Shown piece after piece: positions 54,784 through 64,000 of a DNA stretch of 64,000 bases. The number at the start of each line of letters is the position of its first letter. The stretch's first letter is position 1. The stretch is from positions 186,001 through 250,000 of the forward strand of contig NZ_CP125655.1 of NCBI RefSeq assembly GCF_030053835.1, in the 5' to 3' direction. The DNA comes from Cellulomonas sp. ES6 (GTDB lineage: Bacteria > Actinomycetota > Actinomycetes > Actinomycetales > Cellulomonadaceae). A program made the translations under genes and the position numbers. The notes under the pieces are model-generated. The model was not told the origin of the DNA, did no database searches, and worked only from the letters and a program-made list of their open reading frames with translations.

Positions 54784-55998
54784 GTGCGCATCGTCCTGGG
54801 CGTCGCGGGCGGCATCGCCGCGTACAAGGCGGCGCACGTGCTGCGCCTGCTCACCGAGGCGGGCCACGAGGTCCGCGTCGTGCCCACGCGCGCCGCGCTT
54901 GAGTTCGTCGGGCGCGCCACGTGGGAGGCCCTGTCCGGGCACCCGGTGACGCCCGAGGTGTTCGACGACGTCGACGAGGTGGCGCACGTGCGCCTCGGGC
55001 GACAGGCCGACCTGGTCGTCGTCGCGCCCGCCACGGCGGACCTGCTGGCGCGCGCCGCCTCGGGCCGCGCCGACGACCTGCTCGCCGCGACGCTGCTGAC
55101 GGCGACGTGCCCGGTGCTCATGGCGCCGGCGATGCACACCGAGATGTGGCAGCACCCGGCGACGCGGGCGAACGTCGCCACCCTGCGGCAGCGGGGCGTG
55201 CACGTGCTCGACCCCGACAGCGGCCGGCTGACCGGCGCCGACAGCGGCCCGGGCCGGCTGCCCGAGCCGGAGGCGGTCGTCGACGCCGCCCTCGCGCTGG
55301 TCGACCCCGAGGGCAAGCCCCGCACGCCGGACCTGCTCGGCCTGACGGTCGTGGTCTCCGCGGGCGGGACCCGCGAGCCGCTGGACCCGGTGCGGTTCCT
55401 CGGCAACCGGTCGTCCGGGCGCCAGGGGGTCGCGCTCGCCCGCACGGCGCTGGCCCGCGGCGCGCGCGTCACGCTCGTCGCCGCGAACCTGCAGGTCCGG
55501 CCGCCCGCCGGCGTGCGGGTGCTCCCCGTCGAGACGACCGCCCAGCTGCAGGACGCCGTGCGCGGGTGCGCCGTCGACGCCGACGTGGTCGTCATGGCCG
55601 CCGCGGTGGCCGACTTCCGCCCCGCCGCGGGCAGCGACCACAAGATCAAGAAGTCCGCCGACGGCAGCGTCGCGCCGCTGGAGCTGGTGCAGAACCCGGA
55701 CGTGCTCGCCGGGCTGGTCGCGGACCCGCCCCGGCCCGGGCAGGTCGTCGTGGGCTTCGCGGCCGAGACGGGCGACGCCACCGGCGACGTGCTGCACCAC
55801 GGCCGGGAGAAGGCGCGCCGCAAGGGGGCCGACCTGCTGGCCGTCAACGCGGTCGGCGGCGGGCTCGGCTTCGGGACGGACGACAACGCCGTGACCGTGC
55901 TGGACGCCACGGGGGAGGTCGTCGGGCACGTCGCGGGGACCAAGGACGCCGTCGCCGACGGGCTGTGGGACGCGGTGGTCCACAGGCTCGGCCGCTGA
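54784..55998 (+). CDS. coaBC: Phosphopantothenoylcysteine decarboxylase/synthetase
   Basis: Bifunctional coenzyme A enzyme of 404 residues. CoaC half: FMN-binding GVAGGIAAYKAAHVLR, catalytic His in VDEVAHVRLGRQAD, and substrate clamp LMAPAMHTEMWQHPA. CoaB half from about 185: VSAGGTREPLDPVRFLGNRS and KIKKSADG. GTG at 54784, 16 bp after rpoZ. Confidence 0.94.
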   Translation: MRIVLGVAGGIAAYKAAHVLRLLTEAGHEVRVVPTRAALEFVGRATWEALSGHPVTPEVFDDVDEVAHVRLGRQADLVVVAPATADLLARAASGRADDLLAATLLTATCPVLMAPAMHTEMWQHPATRANVATLRQRGVHVLDPDSGRLTGADSGPGRLPEPEAVVDAALALVDPEGKPRTPDLLGLTVVVSAGGTREPLDPVRFLGNRSSGRQGVALARTALARGARVTLVAANLQVRPPAGVRVLPVETTAQLQDAVRGCAVDADVVVMAAAVADFRPAAGSDHKIKKSADGSVAPLELVQNPDVLAGLVADPPRPGQVVVGFAAETGDATGDVLHHGREKARRKGADLLAVNAVGGGLGFGTDDNAVTVLDATGEVVGHVAGTKDAVADGLWDAVVHRLGR

Positions 55999-56015
55999 CG
56001 GTCGGCGGGGGCCGA

Positions 56016-56021
56016 TAGCCT
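56016..56021 (+). promoter_or_regulatory. metK -10 box TAGCCT, leaderless layout
   Basis: TAGCCT, exactly 6 nt, then ATG at 56028. No ribosome site and no SAM riboswitch between coaBC and metK (29 bp). Confidence 0.6.
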
Positions 56022-56027
56022 GTGCGC

Positions 56028-57233
56028 ATGACCGCCGACATGCGCCTCTTCACGTCCGAGTCCGTCACCGAGGGCCACCCGGACAAGGTCTGCGACCAGA
56101 TCTCCGACGCGATCCTGGACGCGATCCTCGAGCAGGACCCGGGTGCCCGCGTGGCGGTCGAGACGATGGTGACCACCGGCCTCGTGCACGTCGCCGGCGA
56201 GGTGACCACCAGCGCCTACGTCGAGATCCCCCAGATCGTCCGGCAGGTGGTGCGCGGCATCGGCTACACCTCCTCGGAGATCGGCTTCGACGCCGACTCG
56301 TGCGGCGTGTCGGTGTCCATCGGGCAGCAGTCGCCCGACATCGCGCAGGGCGTCGACAAGGCGTGGGAGTCGCGGCACGACGCGGAGGACCACGACCCGC
56401 TCGACCTGCAGGGCGCCGGCGACCAGGGACTCATGTTCGGCTACGCCAGCGACGAGACCCCCGGTCTCATGCCGCTGCCGATCTGGCTGGCGCACCGCCT
56501 GGCCGAGCGCCTCGCCGTGGTGCGCAAGGAGGGCGTGGTCCCGGACCTGCGCCCGGACGGCAAGACGCAGGTCACCATCGGCTACGAGGGCGACCGGGCG
56601 GTCCGGCTCGACACGGTGGTGCTGTCCACCCAGCACGGTCCGGGCGTGCAGCTCGAGACCCAGCTCGAGCCCGCGATCGCCGCCGAGGTCGTCGCCCCCG
56701 TGCTCGCCGAGGCCGGCATCGACCTGGACACCGACGGGTACCGCCTGCTCGTGAACCCGACCGGGCAGTTCGTGGTCGGCGGACCGCAGGGCGACGCCGG
56801 CCTGACCGGTCGCAAGATCATCGTCGACACCTACGGCGGCATGGCGCGGCACGGCGGCGGCGCGTTCTCGGGCAAGGACCCGTCGAAGGTCGACCGCTCC
56901 GCCGCGTACGCGATGCGCTGGGTGGCGAAGAACGTCGTCGCGGCCGGGCTGGCGCGGCGGTGCGAGGTGCAGGTGGCGTACGCCATCGGCAAGGCGCACC
57001 CCGTGGGGCTGTACGTCGAGACGTTCGGCACCGGTGAGGTGCCGGACGTCCGGCTCACCGACGCGATCCGCCAGGTGTTCGACCTGCGCCCGGCCGCGAT
57101 CATCCGCGACCTCGACCTGCTGCGGCCCGTGTACCGCCGCACCGCGGCGTACGGGCACTTCGGGCGCGAGCTGCCCGGCTTCACGTGGGAGCGCACGGAC
57201 CGCGCGGACGCCCTGCGCGCGGCGCTGTCCTGA
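56028..57233 (+). CDS. metK: S-adenosylmethionine synthetase
   Basis: Makes SAM from methionine and ATP; 401 residues. [29 protein letters not shown] and [17 protein letters not shown] are all intact. ATG at 56028 was chosen for its distance from the -10 box; a GTG at 56022 and an ATG at 56040 are alternatives. Confidence 0.96.
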   Translation: MTADMRLFTSESVTEGHPDKVCDQISDAILDAILEQDPGARVAVETMVTTGLVHVAGEVTTSAYVEIPQIVRQVVRGIGYTSSEIGFDADSCGVSVSIGQQSPDIAQGVDKAWESRHDAEDHDPLDLQGAGDQGLMFGYASDETPGLMPLPIWLAHRLAERLAVVRKEGVVPDLRPDGKTQVTIGYEGDRAVRLDTVVLSTQHGPGVQLETQLEPAIAAEVVAPVLAEAGIDLDTDGYRLLVNPTGQFVVGGPQGDAGLTGRKIIVDTYGGMARHGGGAFSGKDPSKVDRSAAYAMRWVAKNVVAAGLARRCEVQVAYAIGKAHPVGLYVETFGTGEVPDVRLTDAIRQVFDLRPAAIIRDLDLLRPVYRRTAAYGHFGRELPGFTWERTDRADALRAALS

Positions 57234-57238
57234 CCGAC

Positions 57239-59437
57239 GTGACCGGCGCGGCGGCGCGCGGGGAACCGGCGGGCGTCCCCGAGCAGCCCGTGCTCGCGGG
57301 GCTCGACGCGCCGGCCCGCCCGCGGCGGCGCGCGCGGGCGCGGGACGTCGACGTCGAACCGGCGGGTGCGCTGCCGGTCGCGCGGGTGGCCGTCGAGCTC
57401 TCGCCGCCGCACCTCGACCGCCCGTTCGAGTACCTGGTCCCCGCCGCGCTCGACGAGGCGGCGCGCCCGGGCACGCGCGTCAAGGTGCGGTTCGGGTCGC
57501 AGGACGTCGAGGGGTACCTGCTCGAGCGTGTCGCCGAGGCCGACCACGACGGCGGGCTCGTCCCGCTGCGCCGGGTCGTGTCCGCCGAGCCGGTGCTGAC
57601 GCCCGCGGTCGCGCGGCTCGCGCGGGCGGTCGCGGACCGGTACGCGGGCACGCTGCCCGACGTGCTGCGGCTCGCGATCCCGCCGCGGCACGCCCGCACG
57701 GAGAGCGAGGTGCCCGGCGCCCCGGCGGGACCGCGTGCCGCGACGACGCCGGCGGAGCCGGGTGCCGCGACGACGCCGGCGGAGCCGGGTGCCGTCGTCG
57801 ACCCGGCGGCGCCCGTCGCCGAGCGGCCCGCGCCGGCCGGGACCGCCTGGGCGCCCTACCGCGGCGGCCCGGCGTTCCTCGCGCACCTCGCGGCCGGCGG
57901 TGCGCCGCGTGCCGCGTGGTCCGCGCTGCCGGGGCCGGCGGGGGAGCGGTGGCCGGCCGCGGTGGCGCAGGCCGTCGCCGCGACCCTGTCGAGCGGGCGC
58001 GGCGCGCTCGTCGTGGTCCCGGACGCCCGCGACGTCGACCGCGTCTGCGCCGCCCTGGAGGCCGCGGGCGTGCCCGCGTGGACGCCCGACGGCACGGACG
58101 CCTCCCACGTGCGGCTCATGGCGGACGACGGGCCGGCACGCCGGTACCGGTCGTACCTCGCCGCGCTGCGGGGGCTCGCGCGGGTGGTGGTCGGCACGCG
58201 CGCCGCCGCGTTCGCGCCCGTGCGGGACCTGGGCCTGGCGGTGTGCTGGGACGACGGCGACGACCTGCACGCCGAGCCGCGCGCGCCGTACCCGCACGTG
58301 CGCGAGGTGCTCGCGCTGCGCTCCGACTCCGAGGGCTGCGCGCTGCTGCTGGCCGCGCACGGCCGCTCCGTCGAGGTCCAGGCGCTCGTCGCGTCGGGCT
58401 GGGTGCGTCCGGTCACCGCCGACCGGACCGTGGTGCGCGCCCGCACGCCGCGCGTGCGCGCCCTCACGAGCGTGGAGCTGGCCCGCGAGGGCGCCGCGGC
58501 CGCCGCGCGCCTGCCGGGGGAGGCCTGGCGCACCATCCGCGAGCGGCTGGCGCACGGTCCCGTCCTCGTGCAGGTGCCGCGGGCCGGCTACCTGCCCGCG
58601 GTGGCGTGCGCCCGGTGCCGTCAGGTCGCGCGCTGCGGGCACTGCCACGGCCCGCTGCAGCTGCCGTCCGGCGACGGGACGGCGCAGTGCGGCTGGTGCG
58701 GGCGGCTGGCGACCCGGTGGCGGTGCGACGCGTGCGGGAACGGGACGTTCCGGTCGGTGGCCGTGGGGTCCGACCGCACGGCGGAGGAGCTGGGGCGGGC
58801 GTTCCCCGGGGCGACCGTCCGCACGTCGGGGGCCCGGTCCGCCGGGGGCGTGCTGGCGGAGGTCCCGGACCGGCCCGCGCTCGTGGTGTCCACCCCGGGC
58901 GCCGAGCCCGTCGCGCCGGCGGGGTACGCGGCGGCCGTGCTGCTGGACGCCGCGGTGACGACCGGGTCCACGTCGCTGCGCGCCACCGAGGACGCGCTGC
59001 GGCGGTGGCTCGCGGCGGCGGCGCTCGTGCGGCCGGGGCCCGACGGGGGCGTGGTGCTGCTCGTCGGCGACGGCGCGGAGCGCCCCACCCAGGCGCTCGT
59101 GCGGTGGGACCCGGCGGGCCTCGCGGAGCGGGAGCTCGCCGAGCGGACGGAGGTCGGCCTGCCGCCGGCGGTCCGCGTGGCGGAGCTCACCGGCACGCGC
59201 GAGGTGGTGGCGGGCGTGCTCGCGCGCGTCGAGCTGCCGCCCGGTGCCGACGTGCTGGGCCCGGTGCCGCTGCCGGGCGACGACTCGCTCGACCCGCCCG
59301 TGCGCACGCTCGTGCGGGTCCCCGTGGCGGAGGGCCGGGCGCTGGCCCGGTCGCTCGCCGCGTCCCTCGCCGTGCGCAGCGCCCGCCGGGAGGGCGGGAC
59401 GGTGCGGGTGCGGCTCGACCCGGAGGAGATGCTGTGA
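57239..59437 (+). CDS. priA: Probable primosomal protein N' (PriA), ATPase motifs lost
   Basis: 732 residues. The N-terminal DNA-binding domain ([13 protein letters not shown]) and the zinc region (CARC, CGHC, CGWC, CDAC at about 457-500) fit PriA. The helicase core is degenerate: no GxGKT Walker A (PGPAGERW at the site) and CWDDGDD where DEEH is expected. Actinobacterial PriA proteins are known for this loss, so it probably acts in replication restart as a DNA-binding scaffold. A 9-residue tandem duplication lies in the linker near residue 170. GTG at 57239, 5 bp after metK. Confidence 0.85.
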   Translation: MTGAAARGEPAGVPEQPVLAGLDAPARPRRRARARDVDVEPAGALPVARVAVELSPPHLDRPFEYLVPAALDEAARPGTRVKVRFGSQDVEGYLLERVAEADHDGGLVPLRRVVSAEPVLTPAVARLARAVADRYAGTLPDVLRLAIPPRHARTESEVPGAPAGPRAATTPAEPGAATTPAEPGAVVDPAAPVAERPAPAGTAWAPYRGGPAFLAHLAAGGAPRAAWSALPGPAGERWPAAVAQAVAATLSSGRGALVVVPDARDVDRVCAALEAAGVPAWTPDGTDASHVRLMADDGPARRYRSYLAALRGLARVVVGTRAAAFAPVRDLGLAVCWDDGDDLHAEPRAPYPHVREVLALRSDSEGCALLLAAHGRSVEVQALVASGWVRPVTADRTVVRARTPRVRALTSVELAREGAAAAARLPGEAWRTIRERLAHGPVLVQVPRAGYLPAVACARCRQVARCGHCHGPLQLPSGDGTAQCGWCGRLATRWRCDACGNGTFRSVAVGSDRTAEELGRAFPGATVRTSGARSAGGVLAEVPDRPALVVSTPGAEPVAPAGYAAAVLLDAAVTTGSTSLRATEDALRRWLAAAALVRPGPDGGVVLLVGDGAERPTQALVRWDPAGLAERELAERTEVGLPPAVRVAELTGTREVVAGVLARVELPPGADVLGPVPLPGDDSLDPPVRTLVRVPVAEGRALARSLAASLAVRSARREGGTVRVRLDPEEML
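57735..57788 (+). repeat. 27-bp tandem duplication inside priA
   Basis: Two identical 27-bp units (57735-57761, 57762-57788), in frame, coding AATTPAEPG twice in a flexible linker. Confidence 0.85.
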
Positions 59438-60054
59438 GCGGCGCCGTCGACGCGGTGGTGTTCGACCTGGGGAACGTCCTGGTGCGGTGGGACCCCGTCC
59501 TGCCGTTCGCGGGGGTGCTGGACGAGGCGGAGGTCGAGCGGTTCTTCGCGGACGTCGGCTTCGCGGAGCTGAACCACCAGCAGGACGCGGGACGGCCGTG
59601 GGCCGAGGCGCGCGCGGAGGTGGCCCGCCGCCACCCGGAGCACGTCGCGACCCTCGACCTCTACGTCGAGCGGTTCCCCCTGTCCCTGCCGGGTCCCGTT
59701 CCGGGCAGCGCGGCCGTCGTCGACGAGCTGCGGGCCGCGGGTGTCCGGGTGCTGGGGCTGACCAACTGGTCCGCCGAGACGTTCCACCACGCGGCACCGG
59801 TCGCGCCCGTGGTCGACCGGCTCGAGGCGGTGCTGGTGTCGGGCCGCGAGGGGGTGGCCAAGCCGGACCCGCGCGTGTTCCGGCTGCTCGCCGACCGGTA
59901 CGGCCTGGTGCCGGCGAGGACGCTGTTCACCGACGACAGCCCGGTGAACGTCGCCGCGGCGGCCGCGGAGGGGTTCCAGGCGGTGCTGTTCACCGGCGCG
60001 GCGGAGCTGCGGGCCGAGCTGGTGGCCCACGGGGTCCTGCCCCCGACGGCCTAG
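59434..60054 (+). CDS. HAD-superfamily hydrolase
   Basis: 206 residues. All four HAD motifs: FDLGNVL (the nucleophile Asp; second Asp replaced by Asn), TNWS, KPDPRVF and FTDDSPVN. This is the epoxide hydrolase-like/haloacid dehalogenase IA group; the DxN motif makes it less like a standard phosphatase. Substrate unknown. GTG overlaps the priA stop; the TAG stop is part of the fmt -10 box. Confidence 0.87.
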   Translation: MSGAVDAVVFDLGNVLVRWDPVLPFAGVLDEAEVERFFADVGFAELNHQQDAGRPWAEARAEVARRHPEHVATLDLYVERFPLSLPGPVPGSAAVVDELRAAGVRVLGLTNWSAETFHHAAPVAPVVDRLEAVLVSGREGVAKPDPRVFRLLADRYGLVPARTLFTDDSPVNVAAAAAEGFQAVLFTGAAELRAELVAHGVLPPTA

Positions 60055-60057
60055 GAT
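60052..60057 (+). promoter_or_regulatory. fmt -10 box TAGGAT, near-leaderless
   Basis: TAGGAT includes the stop codon of the HAD gene and is followed by 8 nt and the fmt ATG. No ribosome site is seen. Confidence 0.5.
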
Positions 60058-60065
60058 CGGTGCCC

Positions 60066-61007
60066 ATGCGCCTGCTCTTCGCCGGGACGCCCGCGGTGGC
60101 GCTGCCCTCGCTGGACGCCCTGATCGCCTCCCGCCACGAGGTCGTCGCGGTCCTCACGCGACCCGACGCCCGCGCCGGCCGCGGCCGCACGCTCGCCGCG
60201 AGCCCCGTCAAGCAGCGCGCCCTGGACGCCGGGATCGAGGTGCTGACGCCGGCGACCCTGCGGGACGAGGACGTGCGGGCACGGCTCGCCGAGCTGGCGC
60301 CCGACGCCGCGCCCGTGGTGGCGTACGGCAACCTCGTGCCGGCGGCGCTGCTCGACCTGCCCCGGCACGGGTGGGTCAACCTGCACTTCTCGGTGCTGCC
60401 GGCCTGGCGGGGTGCGGCCCCCGTGCAGCACGCCGTCATCGCGGGCGACGAGGTGACCGGCGCGAGCACGTTCCGGCTGGAGGCCGGCCTCGACACCGGC
60501 CCGGTGTACGGCACGCTCACCGAGACCATCCGCCCGCGCGACACCGCCGGGGACCTGCTGGGACGGCTGGCGGAGGCCGGCTCCGGGCTGCTGGTGCGCA
60601 CGCTCGACGCGCTGGAGGAGGGCATCCTCACGCCCGTCCCGCAGCCCGCCGACGGCGTCAGCCTCGCCCCGCGGCTCACCACCGAGGACGCCCGGGTGCG
60701 CTGGCACCACCCCGCCATGGCGGTCGACCGGCGGGTGCGCGGCTGCACCCCGGCCCCGGGCGCGTGGACGACCCTGCCGGACGGGTCCCGGCTGGGTCTC
60801 GGACCGGTGCGGCCCGAGCCCGCGGTGACCGACCTGCGGCCCGGCGAGCTGCGGGCCGGGCGCGGCGAGGTCCTCGTGGGCACCGGCACGCACGCGGTGC
60901 GGCTGGAGGAGGTCCGTCCCGCGGGCAAGCGCGCGATGCCCGCACCGGACTGGGCCCGGGGCGCCCGCCTCGCGCCCGGCACGGTGCTGGGCGGGGACGC
61001 CGCGTGA
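60066..61007 (+). CDS. fmt: Methionyl-tRNA formyltransferase
   Basis: Formylates initiator Met-tRNA using 10-formyl-THF; 313 residues. [18 protein letters not shown], the formyl-transfer region [20 protein letters not shown] with catalytic Asn/His, and LDTGPVYG are intact. C-terminal OB-like domain present. Stop overlaps rsmB (GTGA). Confidence 0.95.
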   Translation: MRLLFAGTPAVALPSLDALIASRHEVVAVLTRPDARAGRGRTLAASPVKQRALDAGIEVLTPATLRDEDVRARLAELAPDAAPVVAYGNLVPAALLDLPRHGWVNLHFSVLPAWRGAAPVQHAVIAGDEVTGASTFRLEAGLDTGPVYGTLTETIRPRDTAGDLLGRLAEAGSGLLVRTLDALEEGILTPVPQPADGVSLAPRLTTEDARVRWHHPAMAVDRRVRGCTPAPGAWTTLPDGSRLGLGPVRPEPAVTDLRPGELRAGRGEVLVGTGTHAVRLEEVRPAGKRAMPAPDWARGARLAPGTVLGGDAA

Positions 61008-62491
61008 GCGCGCCGCAGGGCGGCCGTCGCGGCCCGCGCCGGCGCACCGCCGCGGCGCCCGCCGAGCGGCGTCGCGGGACGGACCCGGCGCGCACCGTCG
61101 CGTTCGACGTGCTGCGCACGGTGGCCGACTCGGACGCCTACGCGAACCTCGTGCTGCCGCCGCTGCTGCGCGAGCGCGGCATCCGCGGGCGGGACGCCGG
61201 CTTCGCCACCGAGCTGGCGTACGGCACGCTGCGGCTGCGCGGCCGGTACGACGCGGTGATCGCGCAGTGCGCCGGCAGGCCGCTGGACCGGGTAGACCCG
61301 CCCGTGCTGGACGCCCTGCGCCTCGGCGCGCACCAGCTGCTCGGGATGCGGGTGCCGCCGCACGCGGCGGTGTCGGAGACCGTCGGCCTGGTGCGGGAGC
61401 GGGTCGGGGCCGGTCCCGCGCAGTTCGTCAACGCCGTGCTGCGCGCCGTCGCCCGGGAGCCGCTGGACGTCTGGCTGGCGCGGGTCGGGGACGCCGCGGC
61501 CGCGCGGGAGCAGGGGACCGCGGCGGAGGTCGCCCGGCTGTCGGTGGTCGAGAGCCACCCGGCCTGGGTGACCCGGGCGCTCCGCGAGGCGCTCGTGGGG
61601 CACGGCCGCGACGCCGCCGAGCTGCCCGCGCTGCTCGCGGCCGACAACGAGGCGCCCCGCGTGACGCTCGTGGCCCGGCCCGGCCTGGTCGCGCCGGACG
61701 AGCTGCTGGCCGCGGCCGGTGACGGGGCCGAGCCCGGCCGGTGGGCGCCCACGGCCGTCACCCTCGCGGGGGGCGGCGACCCGGCGGCGCTCGCCCCGGT
61801 GCGGGCCGGACGCGCGGGCGTGCAGGACGAGGGCAGCCAGCTCGTCGCGCTCGCCCTCGCGGACGCCCCGCTCGACGGCCGCGACGCCCGGTGGCTCGAC
61901 CTGTGCGCCGGCCCCGGCGGGAAGGCGGCCCTGCTGGCGGCCCTCGCCGGCGGGCGGGGCGCCCGGCTGGTCGCCAACGAGGTGCAGCCGCACCGCGCCC
62001 GGCTCGTGCGCCAGGCCCTCGCGGCCGCGCCGGCGGGTGCCGTCGAGGAGGTGCGGGTGGGCGACGGGCGCCAGGCCGGCGACGACGAGCCGGGCGCCTA
62101 CGACCGCGTCCTGCTCGACGCCCCGTGCACCGGGCTGGGTGCGCTGCGCCGGCGCCCGGAGTCGCGCTGGCGGCGCACCCCCGCCGACCTCGCGGCGCTC
62201 GGCTCGCTGCAGCGGGAGCTGCTGGCGTCGGCGCTGCGCGCGGTGCGCGTCGGCGGGGTCGTCGCGTACGTGACGTGCTCGCCGGTGCTCGCCGAGACGA
62301 GCCTCGCGGTGGTGGACGCGCGTCGCGCCGCCCGCCGCGCGGGCCTGGAGACCGAGGTGCTGCCCGCGCCCGAGGTGCTGCACCGCACCGCCCCCGGGCT
62401 CGACCTGCCGGACCGGGAGGACGCGCAGCTCTGGCCGCACGTGCACGGGACGGACGCGATGCACCTCACGCTGCTGCGCCGGACGTCCTGA
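61004..62491 (+). CDS. rsmB: 16S rRNA m5C967 methyltransferase RsmB
   Basis: 495 residues. A basic tail, an N-terminal NusB-like domain ([20 protein letters not shown]), then the methyltransferase domain with SAM loop [28 protein letters not shown] and the catalytic Cys in YVTCSP. Coupled to fmt. Likely last gene of this transcript. Confidence 0.93.
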   Translation: MSAPQGGRRGPRRRTAAAPAERRRGTDPARTVAFDVLRTVADSDAYANLVLPPLLRERGIRGRDAGFATELAYGTLRLRGRYDAVIAQCAGRPLDRVDPPVLDALRLGAHQLLGMRVPPHAAVSETVGLVRERVGAGPAQFVNAVLRAVAREPLDVWLARVGDAAAAREQGTAAEVARLSVVESHPAWVTRALREALVGHGRDAAELPALLAADNEAPRVTLVARPGLVAPDELLAAAGDGAEPGRWAPTAVTLAGGGDPAALAPVRAGRAGVQDEGSQLVALALADAPLDGRDARWLDLCAGPGGKAALLAALAGGRGARLVANEVQPHRARLVRQALAAAPAGAVEEVRVGDGRQAGDDEPGAYDRVLLDAPCTGLGALRRRPESRWRRTPADLAALGSLQRELLASALRAVRVGGVVAYVTCSPVLAETSLAVVDARRAARRAGLETEVLPAPEVLHRTAPGLDLPDREDAQLWPHVHGTDAMHLTLLRRTS

Positions 62492-62563
62492 CGGCGGGGC
62501 GACGCGCGTCGGGGGCGCGACGGTCCCGGCCGGCACGCCCCGGCGCCCCCGCGGCGTGCTCGA

Positions 62564-62569
62564 TACGCT
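62564..62569 (+). promoter_or_regulatory. rpe -10 box TACGCT, leaderless layout
   Basis: TACGCT followed by 7 nt and the GTG at 62577. An in-frame start at 62556 would lie upstream of this box. Confidence 0.5.
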
Positions 62570-62576
62570 GGGGCGC

Positions 62577-63245
62577 GTGCCCGCACTGATCAGCCCCAGC
62601 ATCCTGTCCGCCGACTTCGTCAACCTCGAGCGCGATCTCGGCCGCATCGCCCGGGCCGACTACGCGCACGTCGACGTGATGGACAACCACTTCGTGCCGA
62701 ACCTCACGCTCGGGCTGCCGGTGGTGCGGCGCATCGCCGAGGTGTCGCCGGTGCCGCTCGACGTGCACCTGATGATCGAGGACGCCGACCGGTGGGCGGT
62801 GGACTACGCGCGGGCGGGTGCGGCGTCGGTGACGTTCCACGCGGAGGCGGCGCAGGCGGCGGTCCGGCTGGCGCGCGAGCTGCGGTCGGCGGGCGCCCGG
62901 GCCGGCATCGCGCTGCGGCCCGCGAGCCCGGTCGAGCCGCTGCTGGACCTGCTGCCGGAGTTCGACATGGTGCTGGTCATGACCGTCGAGCCCGGGTTCG
63001 GCGGGCAGTCCTTCATCGAGGGGACGCTGCCCAAGATCCGCCGGCTGCGCGCCGCGATCGACGAGCAGGGCGCCGCGACGTGGGTGCAGGTGGACGGGGG
63101 CGTCTCGCGCGGCACGATCGCGGCGGTGGCCGAGGCGGGCGCGAACGTCTTCGTGGCGGGGTCGGCCGTGTACGGTGCGCCGGACGTCGCGGCGGAGATC
63201 GACACCCTGCGGGGGCTCGCGGACGAGGCGCTGCTCCGGCGGTGA
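62577..63245 (+). CDS. rpe: Ribulose-phosphate 3-epimerase
   Basis: Interconverts ribulose 5-phosphate and xylulose 5-phosphate; 222 residues, TIM barrel. [31 protein letters not shown] with metal ligands, [14 protein letters not shown] and [10 protein letters not shown] are present. GTG at 62577 starts at the conserved N-terminus and suits the -10 distance. Confidence 0.94.
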   Translation: MPALISPSILSADFVNLERDLGRIARADYAHVDVMDNHFVPNLTLGLPVVRRIAEVSPVPLDVHLMIEDADRWAVDYARAGAASVTFHAEAAQAAVRLARELRSAGARAGIALRPASPVEPLLDLLPEFDMVLVMTVEPGFGGQSFIEGTLPKIRRLRAAIDEQGAATWVQVDGGVSRGTIAAVAEAGANVFVAGSAVYGAPDVAAEIDTLRGLADEALLRR

Positions 63246-63261
63246 CCCGGCGCGGGTGCGG

Positions 63262-63292
63262 CCCGGCCGCGCCACGCGGCACCCCGGCCGGG
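63262..63292 (+). terminator. Possible weak hairpin after rpe
   Basis: CCCGGCC (63262-63268) can pair with GGCCGGG (63286-63292), 17-nt loop, 16 nt past the rpe stop. Confidence 0.35.
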
Positions 63293-63353
63293 ACGAACGG
63301 CCGTCACGCCGGGAATGCCGGCTGTGGCATCATCGTTGGCGAAGTACACACAC

Positions 63354-63476
63354 GTGCTCCGGGGTCGGTGCAATTCCGAGCCGGCGGTGACAGTCCGCGA
63401 CCCGCAAGCGCCTCGGCGTGAGCGGTTGACCTGGTGGAACTCCAGGACCGACGGTGACAGTCCGGATGGGAGGAGA
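63354..63476 (+). promoter_or_regulatory. FMN riboswitch (RFN element)
   Basis: Conserved blocks in order: GTGCTCCGGGGTCGGTG, AATTCCGAGCCGGCGGTGAC with AGTCCGCGACCC, GGTTGACCTGGTGGAACTCC, AGGACCGACGGTGACAGTCC and GGATGGGAGGAGA. This is the RFN aptamer for flavin mononucleotide. It heads the riboflavin gene ribD and should reduce its expression when FMN is plentiful. Confidence 0.95.
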
Positions 63477-63499
63477 CGTGGCGGCGTGCTCGGCGTGAG

Positions 63500-63547
63500 C
63501 CGGGTGCGCCGTGGTCGTCGTGCACCAGCGCGCCGCCCGCACCCCGG
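63500..63547 (+). promoter_or_regulatory. Expression-platform hairpin candidate of the FMN riboswitch
   Basis: CCGGGTGCG (63500-63508) can pair with CGCACCCCGG (63538-63547) with one bulged base. It lies between the aptamer and the ribD ribosome site GGAGGGAG (63562-63569). No T-run follows it. Confidence 0.45.
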
Positions 63548-63576
63548 AGCCTGACGGCGACGGAGGGAGCGGGGCG

Positions 63577-64000
63577 GTGGACGCCACGGCGGTCGAGCGG
63601 GACGCGATGCTGCGCGCCCTCGACCTCGCGCGGCGCGGCCCCGCCCACGGACCGAACCCCCGCGTGGGCTGCGTGCTGCTCGGCCCGGACGGCGAGGTCC
63701 TCGGCGAGGGCTGGCACCGCGGGGCCGGGACCGCGCACGCGGAGGTGGCGGCGCTGGCCGACGCCCGCGAGCGCGGCACCGGCGCCCGGGGCGCGACGGC
63801 CGTCGTGACGCTCGAGCCCTGCGACCACACGGGACGTACCGGGCCCTGCTCGCGCGCGCTGATCGAGGCGGGTGTGCGCCGCGTCGTGGTGGCGGTCGCG
63901 GACCCGAACCCGGACGCCGCCGGGGGAGCGGCACGCCTGCGCGCGGCGGGGGTCGAGGTGGTCGCCGGGGTCGAGGAGGCGGCGGGCCGCGCGCTGCTGC
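63577..64000 (+). CDS. ribD: Riboflavin biosynthesis deaminase/reductase RibD, N-terminal part
   Basis: Runs off the right edge; 141 residues seen. Deaminase domain with the zinc site TAHAEVAAL and PCDHTGRTGPC, plus PNPRVGCVLLGPDG. The C-terminal reductase domain would lie outside the window. GTG at 63577 with GGAGGGAG 7 nt upstream. Directly controlled by the FMN riboswitch. Confidence 0.93.
   Translation, partial: MDATAVERDAMLRALDLARRGPAHGPNPRVGCVLLGPDGEVLGEGWHRGAGTAHAEVAALADARERGTGARGATAVVTLEPCDHTGRTGPCSRALIEAGVRRVVVAVADPNPDAAGGAARLRAAGVEVVAGVEEAAGRALL

Noticed and set aside
55999..56027. SAM riboswitch upstream of metK
   Set aside because: Only 29 bp separate coaBC and metK, and the -10 box leaves no room for a leader.

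Overview
This window comes from a very GC-rich actinobacterial chromosome, most likely Micrococcales and Cellulomonas-like. The reasons are heavy use of GTG starts, TANNNT-type -10 boxes, a mycobacterial-type LexA box, an actinobacterial integration host factor (mihF), an Rv2578c-type radical SAM protein, and an Rv1382-like gene inside the pyrimidine operon. Most genes are core housekeeping genes in tight operons with 1-10 base stop/start overlaps. I see no tRNA, rRNA, insertion sequence, integrase or CRISPR array.

Layout. 1-7.8 kb: end of a bifunctional (p)ppGpp synthetase/hydrolase, a convergent AbiEi-like gene, a DUF349/cyclophilin pair, and a metallo-beta-lactamase-fold hydrolase coupled to hisS. 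7.3-11.8 kb: a TspO-like gene, an SOS-box-controlled radical SAM gene, aspS and an acetyltransferase. 11.8-18.2 kb: an accessory region with a noncoding stretch, a five-gene module (small secreted protein, lipoprotein-like protein, peptidoglycan-binding adaptor, ABC ATPase, FtsX/MacB-like permease) and an MMPL transporter. 18.3-27.0 kb: rarA, rpsD, two small membrane-associated genes, alaS, then ruvX-mltG-aroE. 27.1-38.6 kb: a complete monoderm type IV pilus locus (pilB, pilT, pilC, major pilin, two prepilin-like proteins, a large PilX-like protein, prepilin peptidase, pilM, pilN, pilO) lying between aroE and aroCKB. 38.6-43.1 kb: aroC-aroK-aroB, then a SatD regulator with a SatE-like membrane protein under three matching palindromic operators, then a remnant of a VanY-type carboxypeptidase gene. 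43.1-44.1 kb: efp-nusB. 44.2-53.3 kb: the pyrimidine operon pyrR-pyrB-pyrC-(Rv1382-like)-carA-carB-pyrF behind a PyrR-binding leader. 53.5-63.2 kb: mihF, gmk, rpoZ, coaBC, metK, priA, a HAD hydrolase, fmt, rsmB and rpe. 63.35 kb to the end: an FMN riboswitch and the start of ribD.

How the parts work together. The pyr genes make UMP and are probably repressed as a block when PyrR masks the first ribosome site. The aro genes feed chorismate synthesis. The pilus locus holds its assembly and retraction ATPases, platform, pilins, signal peptidase and alignment proteins, with the pilin gene closed off by a strong hairpin. The most interesting parts are the five-gene secreted-protein/ABC module, the SatD operators, the pilus locus with its unusual PilX-like protein, the SOS box, the carboxypeptidase remnant, and a recurring -10/6-8 nt/start-codon layout that points to leaderless mRNAs.
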